Assembly (NCBI RefSeq): GCF_014645535.1
Contig: NZ_BMLX01000002.1
Location: 620,001-684,000 of the forward strand
Length of the DNA: 64,000 nucleotides
Source: Silvimonas iriomotensis
Lineage (GTDB): Bacteria > Pseudomonadota > Gammaproteobacteria > Burkholderiales > Chitinibacteraceae
Reading direction: 5' to 3'
Every line of letters begins with the position of its first letter. Position 1 is the first letter of the stretch. A program made the translations under genes and the position numbers. Shown here in pieces: positions 1 through 8,779 of this stretch. The notes beneath the pieces are model-generated. The model ran no database searches. It saw only the letters and a program-made list of their open reading frames with translations, and was not told the DNA's origin.

Positions 1-776
1 TTGCCGGTGAAGAACGGATTGATGAAGTTGCTGCCGTTATCCGTTTTGGCCCCGCCCGGGATCATTCCGTCCGTCCACATCTGGCGGTACATGGTCAGCG
101 TGTTGCGCAGCGCGGGGTTATCCAGCGTTTCTTTCTTGCCATCGGCCGAGAGCACATCCCCGCCTGACGCCCATACATACGGCGTTAGCGTAAACACGTT
201 GCAACCGCCGCACGCGCCAGAGAAATAAAACCCTTTCACGCCGCCGCCCAGCGCGGTGATCTTCTTGGCCGCAGCCTGGATTTCCGCCATGGTTTTCGGC
301 GGGGCATCCGGGTTCAGGCCGGCGCGTTTGAACAGTTGCTTGTTGTACAACAGGATGGAGCTTTCCGCGCTGAAGGGCACGGAATACTGCTTGCCGTTAT
401 AGGCGCCAAGGCGCATATGGGACGGCGACAGCGCTTTGGCGTAGGGCAGCGTTTTGACTTCTGCCGAGAGGTCACTCAACTGGCCGGCCTGGGCAAATGC
501 CGGCACAAAAATGAGGTCAATGGCGACCACATCCGGCGCGCCGCCACCGGCAACAGCAGTGCCGAACTTGGTGACAAAATCGTCACTGGGGATCACGGTC
601 AGGGCCACTTTCGTGGGGTGTTTGTCGTTCCACGCCTTGACCATGGGTTCTACAAAAGCTTGATCGGCAGCGCGGACCCAGAAGCTGATTTCTTCCGCGT
701 GCGCGTTCGCGCTGACCACCAGGGCAGAAGTGCCCAGTACACCTGCAAGTCGTTTTACAAAAGCAGAAATTGTCAT
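1..776 (-). CDS. ABC transporter sugar-binding protein (partial, C-terminus beyond window)
   Basis: Periplasmic solute-binding protein of an ABC sugar importer, family 1 (SBP_bac_1) type. The visible 258 codons start at an ATG (774-776 on the reverse strand). A Sec signal peptide ends in AHA at about residue 27. After it come features usual for these proteins: KAWNDKHP, a GGGAPDVVAID region, YNGKQY and an LLYNKQLFKRAGL stretch in which the partner lobe begins. The gene runs off the left edge, so the permeases expected downstream are not visible. It is divergent from the AraC gene at 943, which is therefore its likely regulator (inference). The substrate cannot be told from the sequence. Confidence 0.9.
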   Translation of the reverse strand, partial: MTISAFVKRLAGVLGTSALVVSANAHAEEISFWVRAADQAFVEPMVKAWNDKHPTKVALTVIPSDDFVTKFGTAVAGGGAPDVVAIDLIFVPAFAQAGQLSDLSAEVKTLPYAKALSPSHMRLGAYNGKQYSVPFSAESSILLYNKQLFKRAGLNPDAPPKTMAEIQAAAKKITALGGGVKGFYFSGACGGCNVFTLTPYVWASGGDVLSADGKKETLDNPALRNTLTMYRQMWTDGMIPGGAKTDNGSNFINPFFTG

Positions 777-942
777 TTTCTGTCTCCTCCATGTTATCGA
801 CCAGGACACCGCAGGGAATGGTCTGTTGCCATTCCGACTGCCCCAAACCGGGGCGGCGATGTGTGAGCATGTTGACGCCCGCTGTAATGGCCGACAAGAT
901 GACGAAAACCTTGCGCAATAGGACAATTCCGACTTTTCGACC

Positions 943-1770
943 ATGGATACGCAACTTAGCCTGAATGTCCATATGCCAGTGCATGTCTCCAACGGCGGGC
1001 TGTTTATCTCCCGCGGGGTAGGCACGCATCCGCGCCGGGTGATCGACTCGTTTGAGCTGATTTACGTCAAGCGCGGCATCCTGGGTATTGAAGAAGATGG
1101 CCGCCGTTTTGAGGTGGGCGAAGAAGAAACGCTGCTGCTCTGGCCAGACCGGGAGCACGGCGGCACTGCGGCTTATCCGCCGGATTTGCAGTTCTTCTGG
1201 GTGCATTTCACGCTGCCCGCGCCGCTACAGTGCGACGATGCCACCCAGTTGCAAGTACCCCAGCACGCCTATGTCAGCCGGCCGGAACACATGACCGGCC
1301 TGTTCCGGCGGCTGCTCAACGAACAGGCCCTGCTGGGCGAACGCGCCGTGCCCATGAACCTGATGGCCATGCAGATGCTGTGGGAAGTCACCTCGTCACG
1401 CGCTGTCGGCGGTGTGCTCGACAGCCAGTCTGCCGTGCTGGCCGGCCGGGCTGAAGCACTGATCCGCACCAGTTTTCACCTGCCGATTACCGCATCCAGC
1501 CTGGCGGCCCAACTGGCCTGCAACCCGGACTATCTGGGCCGGGTGTTCCGCAAGCATTACCAGTGCACGCTGACCGAAGCCATCCACACCCGGCGCGTGC
1601 GCCACGCCACCAATTTGCTCACCGATGGCAAACACACCATTGATGAGATCGCCCTGCAGTGCGGGTTTGATGATCCGGGATATTTTCGCCGGGTGTTCAA
1701 GCGCGCCACCGGCACCTCGCCACGCGCGTATCGCAGCCTGCATTTACGCCTGCACATCAATACGGATTGA
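943..1770 (+). CDS. AraC-family transcriptional regulator
   Basis: Transcription factor of 275 residues. The N-terminal half looks like the cupin ligand-binding domain of AraC proteins (for example ELIYVKRGILGIEEDG at about residues 28-43). The last 100 residues hold the two-helix-turn-helix AraC domain, with TASSLAAQLACNPDYLGRVF and TIDEIALQCGFDDPGYFRRVFK. The gene lies 166 bp from, and divergent to, the sugar-binding protein gene ending at 776. This layout is typical of a local sugar-responsive activator. No clear Shine-Dalgarno precedes the ATG at 943; an in-frame ATG ten codons later is possible. The inducer is unknown. Confidence 0.9.
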   Translation: MDTQLSLNVHMPVHVSNGGLFISRGVGTHPRRVIDSFELIYVKRGILGIEEDGRRFEVGEEETLLLWPDREHGGTAAYPPDLQFFWVHFTLPAPLQCDDATQLQVPQHAYVSRPEHMTGLFRRLLNEQALLGERAVPMNLMAMQMLWEVTSSRAVGGVLDSQSAVLAGRAEALIRTSFHLPITASSLAAQLACNPDYLGRVFRKHYQCTLTEAIHTRRVRHATNLLTDGKHTIDEIALQCGFDDPGYFRRVFKRATGTSPRAYRSLHLRLHINTD

Positions 1771-2096
1771 GTCCATTGGCGTCATCGCGTCGCCAGTTTG
1801 CGTTGAGTAACCATCCATGTTGCAGGAATACGACGACCCGCCAATTCCAGGTCAATCAGACTTGACCCAAAATCTGCACATGACACAGTGTCACCTGGTC
1901 GCAAAAAAACGGTTTTTCGATACATAAACCTACATAAGCGACCCGCGATCCCGCCGCCCCTTCTGCTGCATCACGCCACCTTGCAATCAAAGACTGCCAT
2001 CACCGCCTGCTGGCATGGCAATCGGCTTGGGCATGGCGCTGGCCGGCCCGATACGCGCGCATACAAATAACAACCTCAGACCCAGGAAGATGAGTC
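1771..2096. other. Intergenic region, no gene seen
   Basis: No credible reading frame. The right end is the leader of the lipoprotein gene at 2097 and contains GGAAGATGAG just before its ATG. The same leader occurs before the paralogue at 4678. Confidence 0.5.
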
Positions 2097-3710
2097 ATGA
2101 AATCTCAACGCGCACGCCCCGCATTGCGCCGGGCACTCCCTCCCCTTTTGTCTTGCGTCATGGCCGCTGCGGTGCTGTCCGCGTGTGGCGGCGGTGACGG
2201 AGGTTCTGCCAGCACCAGTTCGCCCTCCACCAGCCAGCCTGCGGCCGTCACCGGCACCGTCGCAACGGGCCAGGTGATGGCGGGTGCGGCCATCACCATC
2301 AAGGACAGCAGCGGCAAAACCGTCACGGCGACCGCGGATGCCAACGGCAACTACAGCGTGTCGCAAGCCGTGTATGCCGGCCTGACCGCGCCGCTGCTGA
2401 TCAAGGCCAGCAACGGCCAGCCCGGTGGCGATCTGTATTCGGTCTCCTGGACTGCCGGTGCCGCCAACGTGACCCCGCTGACCAGCATGGTGGTCGCGGC
2501 GCTGTCCGGCCAGTTGCCGGCCGACTTCTTCAACCTGTTTGGCACCAGCAGCAAGGCATCTGCGCTGATCACCGCCGCCAACGTGGCCGCGGCCCGCCAG
2601 CAAGTACAAACCGCGCTGACCACAGCCGGTATTGATCCGGCCAATATCGGCGACTTTTTCAGCGCCACCATCGTGGCCGGCAACGCAGCCGACAAGGTCC
2701 TGGAAAGCACCTCCGCCACCCTGCCCAGCGTCACCGCGTTTACCGCGCAACTGGCCCAGGCCACCACGCAAAACAACGGCGGCACACCACCGTCTGGTGG
2801 CACGGCGCCGTCCGCCAATGCAGACACATCCACCTTCGGTGGTTGCATGACCAGCCTTGCACTGAGCGACACGCTGCCGTCCGGCATCGCCCGGACCACG
2901 CTGACCACGCTGCCGGCGATCAATGCACGCTGGATTGCCACCAGCTACAAGATGGCCGACGTGGATGCCTACGGGAACCCCACCTGGAGCGTCACGCGCG
3001 GTGCGGATACTGAAGGCGCCAACGCCGCCGTTTGGGAAATGCAGCCGCGACAATCCGGCGTGGCATTCCAGGACAACAATGGCCCGATCACCGCACAGGC
3101 TCAGCCCACTCAGCTGATCGTACGCAGCACCAACGGCGACCACCTGGCGTTCCATCTGAACCTGAATGATTACTTTGCCACCATTGGTGGTGCGTATCTG
3201 GGTTACCAGGAAAACGGCAACGCCGACAATCCGGCAAGTGTTGAGGAGGGCGCAGATTACCGGAGGGGCTTCTATTTTGCCGCCGGCCAGACCGCAGAAC
3301 AGCCGCTGGATGCCGCGACCAGTTCGGGTCAGTGGTACAGCCGTACCCGCTACACACTGGATGATGCGACCAAAACCGCGACAACAGACAGCTACAGGGT
3401 CGCCTTCTACGGCATGCAAACCATCACCACCCCGCTGGGTTCGCTCAATGTGTGCAGCTACACCGCAAATGGCACCATTACGATCGGCACGCGCGCCTCT
3501 GTCGTCTACTCGACGATGCTCTACGTCACGCCAACCCTGGGTGCCGTGCGCCGTACCTATAGCGAAACGGATCTTGATGCCAACGGCCACATGATCTTCA
3601 GCATGACCAACAACCGTGATCTGACCGGTGTGATCATTGGCCACACCAACTATGGTGAGTCGCTGGCAGGCGGTACGCTGTGGAGCCAGCTGCTGAATCA
3701 ATTGCAGTAA
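2097..3710 (+). CDS. Putative lipoprotein with carboxypeptidase-regulatory-like domain
   Basis: Exported lipoprotein of 537 residues. A lipobox LSAC places the lipidated cysteine at residue 30, followed by a Gly/Ser-rich linker. Residues about 53-100 (GTVATGQVMAGAAITIKD, then TADANGNYS) look like a carboxypeptidase-regulatory or transthyretin-like beta-sandwich. A threonine- and serine-rich middle ends in an NNGGTPPSGG linker. A C-terminal domain of about 290 residues starts at GGCMTSL and contains TPLGSLNVC and GAVRRTYSETD; I do not recognise it. The gene is a close paralogue of 4678-7152 and shares its leader and terminator. Role unknown; surface or outer-membrane location is inferred from the lipobox. 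Confidence 0.8.
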   Translation: MKSQRARPALRRALPPLLSCVMAAAVLSACGGGDGGSASTSSPSTSQPAAVTGTVATGQVMAGAAITIKDSSGKTVTATADANGNYSVSQAVYAGLTAPLLIKASNGQPGGDLYSVSWTAGAANVTPLTSMVVAALSGQLPADFFNLFGTSSKASALITAANVAAARQQVQTALTTAGIDPANIGDFFSATIVAGNAADKVLESTSATLPSVTAFTAQLAQATTQNNGGTPPSGGTAPSANADTSTFGGCMTSLALSDTLPSGIARTTLTTLPAINARWIATSYKMADVDAYGNPTWSVTRGADTEGANAAVWEMQPRQSGVAFQDNNGPITAQAQPTQLIVRSTNGDHLAFHLNLNDYFATIGGAYLGYQENGNADNPASVEEGADYRRGFYFAAGQTAEQPLDAATSSGQWYSRTRYTLDDATKTATTDSYRVAFYGMQTITTPLGSLNVCSYTANGTITIGTRASVVYSTMLYVTPTLGAVRRTYSETDLDANGHMIFSMTNNRDLTGVIIGHTNYGESLAGGTLWSQLLNQLQ

Positions 3711-3734
3711 GCTGATCTTTCCCAGCCATCAACA

Positions 3735-3759
3735 ACGGGCCGCATTTGCGGCCCGTTTT
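3735..3759 (+). terminator. Rho-independent terminator after lipoprotein gene
   Basis: Perfect 9-bp stem ACGGGCCGC / GCGGCCCGT (3735-3743 and 3748-3756) with an ATTT loop, followed by a T run. It is nearly identical to the terminator after the paralogous gene at 7175. Confidence 0.85.
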
Positions 3760-3790
3760 GTTTGTAGCAATGCACCACCTGGGGCGGGCG

Positions 3791-4372
3791 CTACAACCGT
3801 TGCACCAGCTTCAGGTTGCGGTAATACACCTGACCTTCGCGCGCGCCGTCTGCATTCCAGTGCTCCAGTACCAGGTGAAAGGGTTGCGGCGAGGTGAAGT
3901 CTGCGTCCAGCGCAGTCCACTGCGCCGGTGCGGGCACTTCCTGCCCGAAGGTGACACCGGGATAGTCGTCTGTCTTCTGGACATTGAAGGGCCCGAACAA
4001 CCACATCAGTTCTTTGCCATCGTCACCCACAAGGCCAACCACGCCGCCACAACGCACATCCGGGCAATGGGTGACCAGATAGTCCACGCTCAGGTGATAG
4101 TGCCCGGCCGCGATGGCGCGCGCGCTGAACATGTCTCCGCCAAAGACCGGTTTTTTGAAGGTGAGCACCTTGCCCGCGCCCAGCGGGTCAGCCACGACCT
4201 TGCCACCGTGTGATGCGGCCTTGTTGCCGGTCCAGCGTGCATCAAGCGGGTTGGCAAAACTGTCTTCAAACACAACCGGCTCATCGCCAGCCGTGCTGTG
4301 CTGGCCCAAAGACAATCCCAACAGCAGCAAGGTGGCAGAAAAGCCGCTGCAAAACAGCCACTTCGTCATCAT
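3791..4372 (-). CDS. Secreted hypothetical protein, probable concanavalin-like beta-sandwich
   Basis: Protein of 193 residues when started at the ATG at 4372, which has GGAGGG just upstream. The open frame extends to 4510, but that stretch has no signal-peptide character. Residues 1-29 form a signal peptide (hydrophobic FSATLLLLGLSLG). The mature part begins VVFEDSFANPLDARW and ends with FHLVLEHWNADGAREGQVYYRNLKLV. This pattern resembles laminin-G or family-16-like jelly-roll domains that bind or cleave sugars, but I see no catalytic motif. The gene is convergent with the first lipoprotein gene. Function unknown. Confidence 0.7.
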   Translation of the reverse strand: MMTKWLFCSGFSATLLLLGLSLGQHSTAGDEPVVFEDSFANPLDARWTGNKAASHGGKVVADPLGAGKVLTFKKPVFGGDMFSARAIAAGHYHLSVDYLVTHCPDVRCGGVVGLVGDDGKELMWLFGPFNVQKTDDYPGVTFGQEVPAPAQWTALDADFTSPQPFHLVLEHWNADGAREGQVYYRNLKLVQRL

Positions 4373-4677
4373 GCCCTCCGCGTGTGCCCGTGACCGACGT
4401 GTGTCTTTGGCAAGTATGCAAAGCGCCAACATGGGCCGGCCTCGTTCATTTGCATGATGAAACGCCGCCGCCGGTCGGCCTGCCCTGGCCCGGCAAACCC
4501 TTGCGGACACTGGCCGACCAACGCGCAGTTGATCTCATTCATACAGATGAGGCTGAGCGGCCAGGTGGCCTCCTAAAATCGCCGCACAGTGCATCGCAAC
4601 ATGAATCTGGCGCGGGCCGGAGGCGGGCGAGGCACCGCTGATCAATCAATAACACTCCAGAATCGGGAAGATGAGCC
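4373..4677. other. Intergenic region with divergent promoters, no gene seen
   Basis: About 300 bp separates the secreted-protein gene from the second lipoprotein gene. No supported reading frame or RNA was found. The right end carries GGAAGATGAG before the ATG at 4678, the same leader as at 2097. Confidence 0.5.
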
Positions 4678-7152
4678 ATGACACTGAAGCGCACACGCCC
4701 CGCCACCGGCCGGGCGCTACCCTCGCTGCTGTCCTGTCTGATTGCCGCAGCCCTTGTGACGGGCTGCGGTGGCGGCGGTGGTGATAGCACAAGCAGCACC
4801 GGCACCTCGGCCTCGGCCATGAGCGGGACCGTGGCCACCGGCCAGGTCATGGCCGGCGCCACGGTGCTGGTCAAGGACAGCACGGGCAAAACCGTGACCA
4901 CCACGGCCGATGCCAATGGCAATTACACCTTGTCGCAATCCACGCTGGCCGGTCTCGTTGCACCTTTGATCATCAAGGCCAGCAACGGGCAGCCGGGTGG
5001 CGATCTGTATTCCGTTTCTGCCAGCGGGGGCACCGCCAATGTCACACCACTGACCAGCATGGTGGTGGCGGCGCTATCTGGGCAAATGCCTGCGGATTTC
5101 TTTGCCCTGGTGGGCACCAGCAGTCAGGCTTCATCGCTGATCAATGCCACCAGCATTGCCAGCGCCCGCCAGCAGGTACAAACGGCGCTGACGGCGGCCG
5201 GTATCGACCCGACCAATATCGGGGACTTCTTCAGTACCCCCATTGTGGCGGGCAATGCGGCGGATCAGGTGCTGGAAACCACCTCTGCCACGCTTCCCAG
5301 CCTGACGGCGTTCATGGCCCAACTGGCGCAAACCACCACACAAAATAACGGTGGCACGCCGCCCTCGGGGGGGACGCCGCCATCTGCCAACATTGATACC
5401 TCCACTTATGGCGGCTGCCTGACGGATCTGACGCTCAATAGCCCGTTGCCCGCCAGCGTGACGCAAAGCACGCTGAGCAGCGTGCCGGATATCAATGGTC
5501 GCTGGATCTCCACCAGCTATTTGCAGCAAAGCTTCAATGCCTCTGGCACGCTGACCCGGAGCAACTCGCGCGGGGTGGACACCGAGGGCACCGACAACGC
5601 TACCCTCTGGGAGACTAAACCCCGCCAGCTCAACGTGGACTGGCAAAACAGCGGCGGCGGCATCACGGCGGTTGCCAGCCCCACCCGGATGATCGTGCGC
5701 AGTACAAACCAGACGCCCCTGGCGTGGTATCTGGACTCCACCGACTACTCCGCCTCCACGGGCGGCGCCTACCTTGGCTACCAGGAACAGGGCAACCCGG
5801 ATAACCCGGCAACGGCCTTTGCCAGCGGCGCTTACCGCTTCGGCTTTTACTACGCGGCAAACGTTGCCGCAGAGCAGCCGCTAGATGCACTGACGGGCAG
5901 CGGCGCGAACTATGAGCGCACCCGCTATATGGTCGGCGATACCAGCAATTCACCCTCGCAAGAGCATTACACGCTTACCTACACCGGCAAGCAGACCATC
6001 TCTACGCCGCTGGGCTCGCTCAATGTGTGCCGCTATACCACCAACGGCACGATCCTTGCCGCCGACAATGTCACCAAAACGGAGTACCAGCAGACCATGT
6101 ATACCGTGCCTGTGCTGGGTGTGGTCCGCCGCGAGTACAGCGAGACCGACACCAATGCCAACGGCGTTGTCACATGGAAAGCCGTCAACAACCGTGATCT
6201 GGTCGGTGCGGTAGTGGGCCAGACCGGTTACGGCCAGTCGCTGCTGCCTGATGACAGTACGCTGGGCAGTTGCCTCAAGAGCACCACGCTCCCGGCCAGC
6301 CTGGCAAGCTCGGCCGACACCACCCATGCCGCGCAAAGCGTGTATCGGCAAGACAAGGATCTGGTCACCACCTACAACGCCGGGGTCGCGACGGGCTGGT
6401 CCTGGCGTAACAGCGGCCTTGTTACGCAAGACACACCGGTAACCGGCCAGAGTTACTACGCCTATGTCTCCGGCACGGCCACGACGGTCTCTGGCGGTGG
6501 GGATGTGACCAACCGCTACTACGTGAACGGCAGCTGGAATGGCAGCAGCCCGGCACCGACAACACGGCCTGGCGGCAGCAACGATGGCGTGGCCTGGATA
6601 CTGAACGGGCATACCTGGCAGGATGCCTGGGGTGCGCCGGCAGGCTGGGAACAAGATGCCGACGCAAGCAATTCAGGCTCATCGCCAGCCGCACCGGGAT
6701 ACTATCAGCGCGTGTTCTACGACAAACCGACCACCATGCCGCTGGTGTGGGTCGACGGTTTGCGCAAGGGCGAAACCGTCTCTGCCACCATCAACCAGTA
6801 CGAGCAGAACAGCTGGACCACGCCCGGCTCGGTCAGCACGACCAGCCTGACCGGCCAGTACACCTATAGCGGCCGCAGCAGCATCACCACACCGCTGGGG
6901 ACATTTGCCACCTGCCGGCTGGCCGCCACCTTCACGCAGACACAGTCCGGCAACAGCTACAACGTGACTGAAGTCGATGTGGAACACCGCGTGCCGCAAC
7001 TGGGCGTGGTTTACGCCACCATGGATGAGACCGACAAGACCGACACGGCCAATCCAGGCTACGTGACCTGGGCCAATGCCAAGACCAGAACGCTGACCGG
7101 CAAAGTAGCCAACGGTCTGCTCTGGGGCAGTCTGGCCAACCCGGTGCAATAA
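4678..7152 (+). CDS. Large putative lipoprotein, paralogue of 2097-3710 with duplicated C-terminal domain
   Basis: Protein of 824 residues with lipobox LVTGC (Cys30), a Gly/Ser linker and a carboxypeptidase-regulatory-like domain at about residues 48-100, closely matching the 537-residue neighbour. The first unknown domain starts at YGGCLTDL (about residue 243). A second divergent copy starts at LGSCLKS (about residue 530). Each copy carries a TPLG-(S/T) motif followed by a cysteine, then VLGVVRREYSETD or QLGVVYATMDETD, and a closing RDLVG or RTLTG. The larger size is therefore explained by a tandem domain duplication. Function is unknown; surface attachment is inferred. Confidence 0.8.
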   Translation: MTLKRTRPATGRALPSLLSCLIAAALVTGCGGGGGDSTSSTGTSASAMSGTVATGQVMAGATVLVKDSTGKTVTTTADANGNYTLSQSTLAGLVAPLIIKASNGQPGGDLYSVSASGGTANVTPLTSMVVAALSGQMPADFFALVGTSSQASSLINATSIASARQQVQTALTAAGIDPTNIGDFFSTPIVAGNAADQVLETTSATLPSLTAFMAQLAQTTTQNNGGTPPSGGTPPSANIDTSTYGGCLTDLTLNSPLPASVTQSTLSSVPDINGRWISTSYLQQSFNASGTLTRSNSRGVDTEGTDNATLWETKPRQLNVDWQNSGGGITAVASPTRMIVRSTNQTPLAWYLDSTDYSASTGGAYLGYQEQGNPDNPATAFASGAYRFGFYYAANVAAEQPLDALTGSGANYERTRYMVGDTSNSPSQEHYTLTYTGKQTISTPLGSLNVCRYTTNGTILAADNVTKTEYQQTMYTVPVLGVVRREYSETDTNANGVVTWKAVNNRDLVGAVVGQTGYGQSLLPDDSTLGSCLKSTTLPASLASSADTTHAAQSVYRQDKDLVTTYNAGVATGWSWRNSGLVTQDTPVTGQSYYAYVSGTATTVSGGGDVTNRYYVNGSWNGSSPAPTTRPGGSNDGVAWILNGHTWQDAWGAPAGWEQDADASNSGSSPAAPGYYQRVFYDKPTTMPLVWVDGLRKGETVSATINQYEQNSWTTPGSVSTTSLTGQYTYSGRSSITTPLGTFATCRLAATFTQTQSGNSYNVTEVDVEHRVPQLGVVYATMDETDKTDTANPGYVTWANAKTRTLTGKVANGLLWGSLANPVQ

Positions 7153-7174
7153 CCCGTCAGGCACGCCTTGCACA

Positions 7175-7199
7175 ACGGGCCGCATCTGCGGCCCGTTTT
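7175..7199 (+). terminator. Rho-independent terminator after second lipoprotein gene
   Basis: Stem ACGGGCCGC / GCGGCCCGT with an ATCT loop and a T run. It differs from the terminator at 3735 only in the loop, so gene and terminator appear to have been duplicated together. Confidence 0.85.
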
Positions 7200-7236
7200 G
7201 TCTGGATAGTTGTAAACAGCGCAGACGCCACACCCC

Positions 7237-8403
7237 TCAGGACAACCAGCGCGACATGCTCTCCCCCGCCGGCAGAATGCTGCTGACCAGACCCAGCATG
7301 CGTACCAGTTCGGCCTGGCGTGAGGTGCCGGTTTTGGCAAACAGGTGCGCCAGATGCGTGCGCACGGTGGTGCGGCTCACCTCATGCGCTGAGGCAAACT
7401 CTTCGACCGTGGTGTTATCGAGCAAGGCTTGCGCCAGTCGGGCCTCGGCCGGGGTGAGCCCGAACATCTGCCCCAGCATCTGCGGCTGGGGCTGCGCCCG
7501 CATGGCGGTGTCCTGAATGATGACCAGCGCACAGGGACCAGTACCGACAGCGCCCAGGGCCTCGTCGGCCGGCCGCGTCATGGGCAGAACCGACAGCAGC
7601 AACGTACCCTGACCCTGCTGGCGCGGTACGCGCAGCGCCTGCCCGGTCCGCGGCGTCGCCCACAGGCTGCGGCGCAACACCAGTTGCAGTTGCCGGTCTG
7701 CGTTGTGGTTCACCGCGTAGAGTTTGTCCTGCCGGATCGCAACGCCATCGGCCAGCGCCAGGCAACAGCGCGCCGCGGCGTTCATCCAGCAGACCAGCCC
7801 GCGCTCATCCAGCCAGAGGGCACCAAAGGGCAGGATGGCCATCGTCTGCGCTGCGGCCGCCTGCTGTGCGTGTAGCTCGTGCAGGCGCGCCCGCAAATGG
7901 GCCGCGCGGACCATGTGGGAAGAAATACAGCCAAGCAGCTGCAAACTGGTGGCGTTATAGTCCGGCGCATCCATGGCCCGGACCAGCACCATGCATTCCG
8001 CCAGTTTTTCGGTACGCCGCATCACCGTCGCCGTGGTACGGCAAAAACCGTGGCGCATCATGAAGTCGTTGTAAAACTCGTTCTGGCGCACAAACGACAA
8101 CCCATAGCGATCCTGATCGCAGCGCCATTGGGCAGGCTCACCCGTCAAATACCAGGCCACACGTGGATCGATGGTGCCGAAGTATTCACGGTATTCCGTG
8201 TCGGCCTTTACCAGCGCAGCAATGGTGATGCACGACTCGGTCACCTGGCGGGATAAAAGGTCAATCGCCACGTAATGCCCCACGCCCGAGCCGCTTAGCT
8301 GCGCAATCGCCACCATGGCCGGATTAAGCCGGTCAAAATCCTCCGGCCAGGCATACAAATGTTCGACTGCCTTGCGAAAGTAGCTCTGCTGTAGTGGCGT
8401 CAC
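7237..8403 (-). CDS. LuxR-type (GerE) helix-turn-helix regulator
   Basis: Regulator of about 388 residues with a C-terminal LuxR DNA-binding domain: FGLTPAEARLAQALLDN, then VEEFASAHEVSRTTVRTHLAHLFAKTG split across the recognition helix. The N-terminal 300 residues have no receiver-domain aspartate pattern and no ATPase motif. They resemble the PAS-like sensor halves of stand-alone LuxR proteins, with no named match. A GTG at 8401-8403 preceded by GGGGT is the preferred start; a TTG at 8431-8433 would add ten residues. It sits alone between the lipoproteins and the phosphatase gene, and its targets are unknown. Confidence 0.8.
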   Translation of the reverse strand: MTPLQQSYFRKAVEHLYAWPEDFDRLNPAMVAIAQLSGSGVGHYVAIDLLSRQVTESCITIAALVKADTEYREYFGTIDPRVAWYLTGEPAQWRCDQDRYGLSFVRQNEFYNDFMMRHGFCRTTATVMRRTEKLAECMVLVRAMDAPDYNATSLQLLGCISSHMVRAAHLRARLHELHAQQAAAAQTMAILPFGALWLDERGLVCWMNAAARCCLALADGVAIRQDKLYAVNHNADRQLQLVLRRSLWATPRTGQALRVPRQQGQGTLLLSVLPMTRPADEALGAVGTGPCALVIIQDTAMRAQPQPQMLGQMFGLTPAEARLAQALLDNTTVEEFASAHEVSRTTVRTHLAHLFAKTGTSRQAELVRMLGLVSSILPAGESMSRWLS

Positions 8404-8779
8404 GTCACTACCCCGGATATTTGTCTCTGGCAACTATAGCAAGCTTGCAATAACTGCAAGCCGATACAATCCGCCTGGCCGCCAGACGTAGGCATGGACC
8501 TACATTCAATCCGGATAATGACTGTCTTTGATCTGACCCGATCACAGCTGGATACCCTGGCTTACGCTGTGGCCAAAACAGGACAGACCGCCACGTTCAA
8601 ACCGGTTTGCCTTCAGTATTCATGCGGCTTGCACAATGTGACAACGCGCCACATTCCTGCAATTTGATCTTCAAGTTCCCGTCACTGATGTATCACATTG
8701 GTTTTCTAATATATCAGGCGTTTTTATTACGGCCGGCGCCATGACGCGGGCCTTTCTTCTCACACGCCTGGTATACAAC
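8404..8779. other. Intergenic region between divergent genes, no gene seen
   Basis: AT-rich relative to its surroundings; probably holds divergent promoters of the LuxR and phosphatase genes. No RNA gene or repeat recognised. Confidence 0.4.

Noticed and set aside
2076-3701. 541-codon open frame antisense to the first lipoprotein gene
   Set aside because: The sense strand carries signal peptide, leader and terminator; the antisense frame is a codon-usage shadow.
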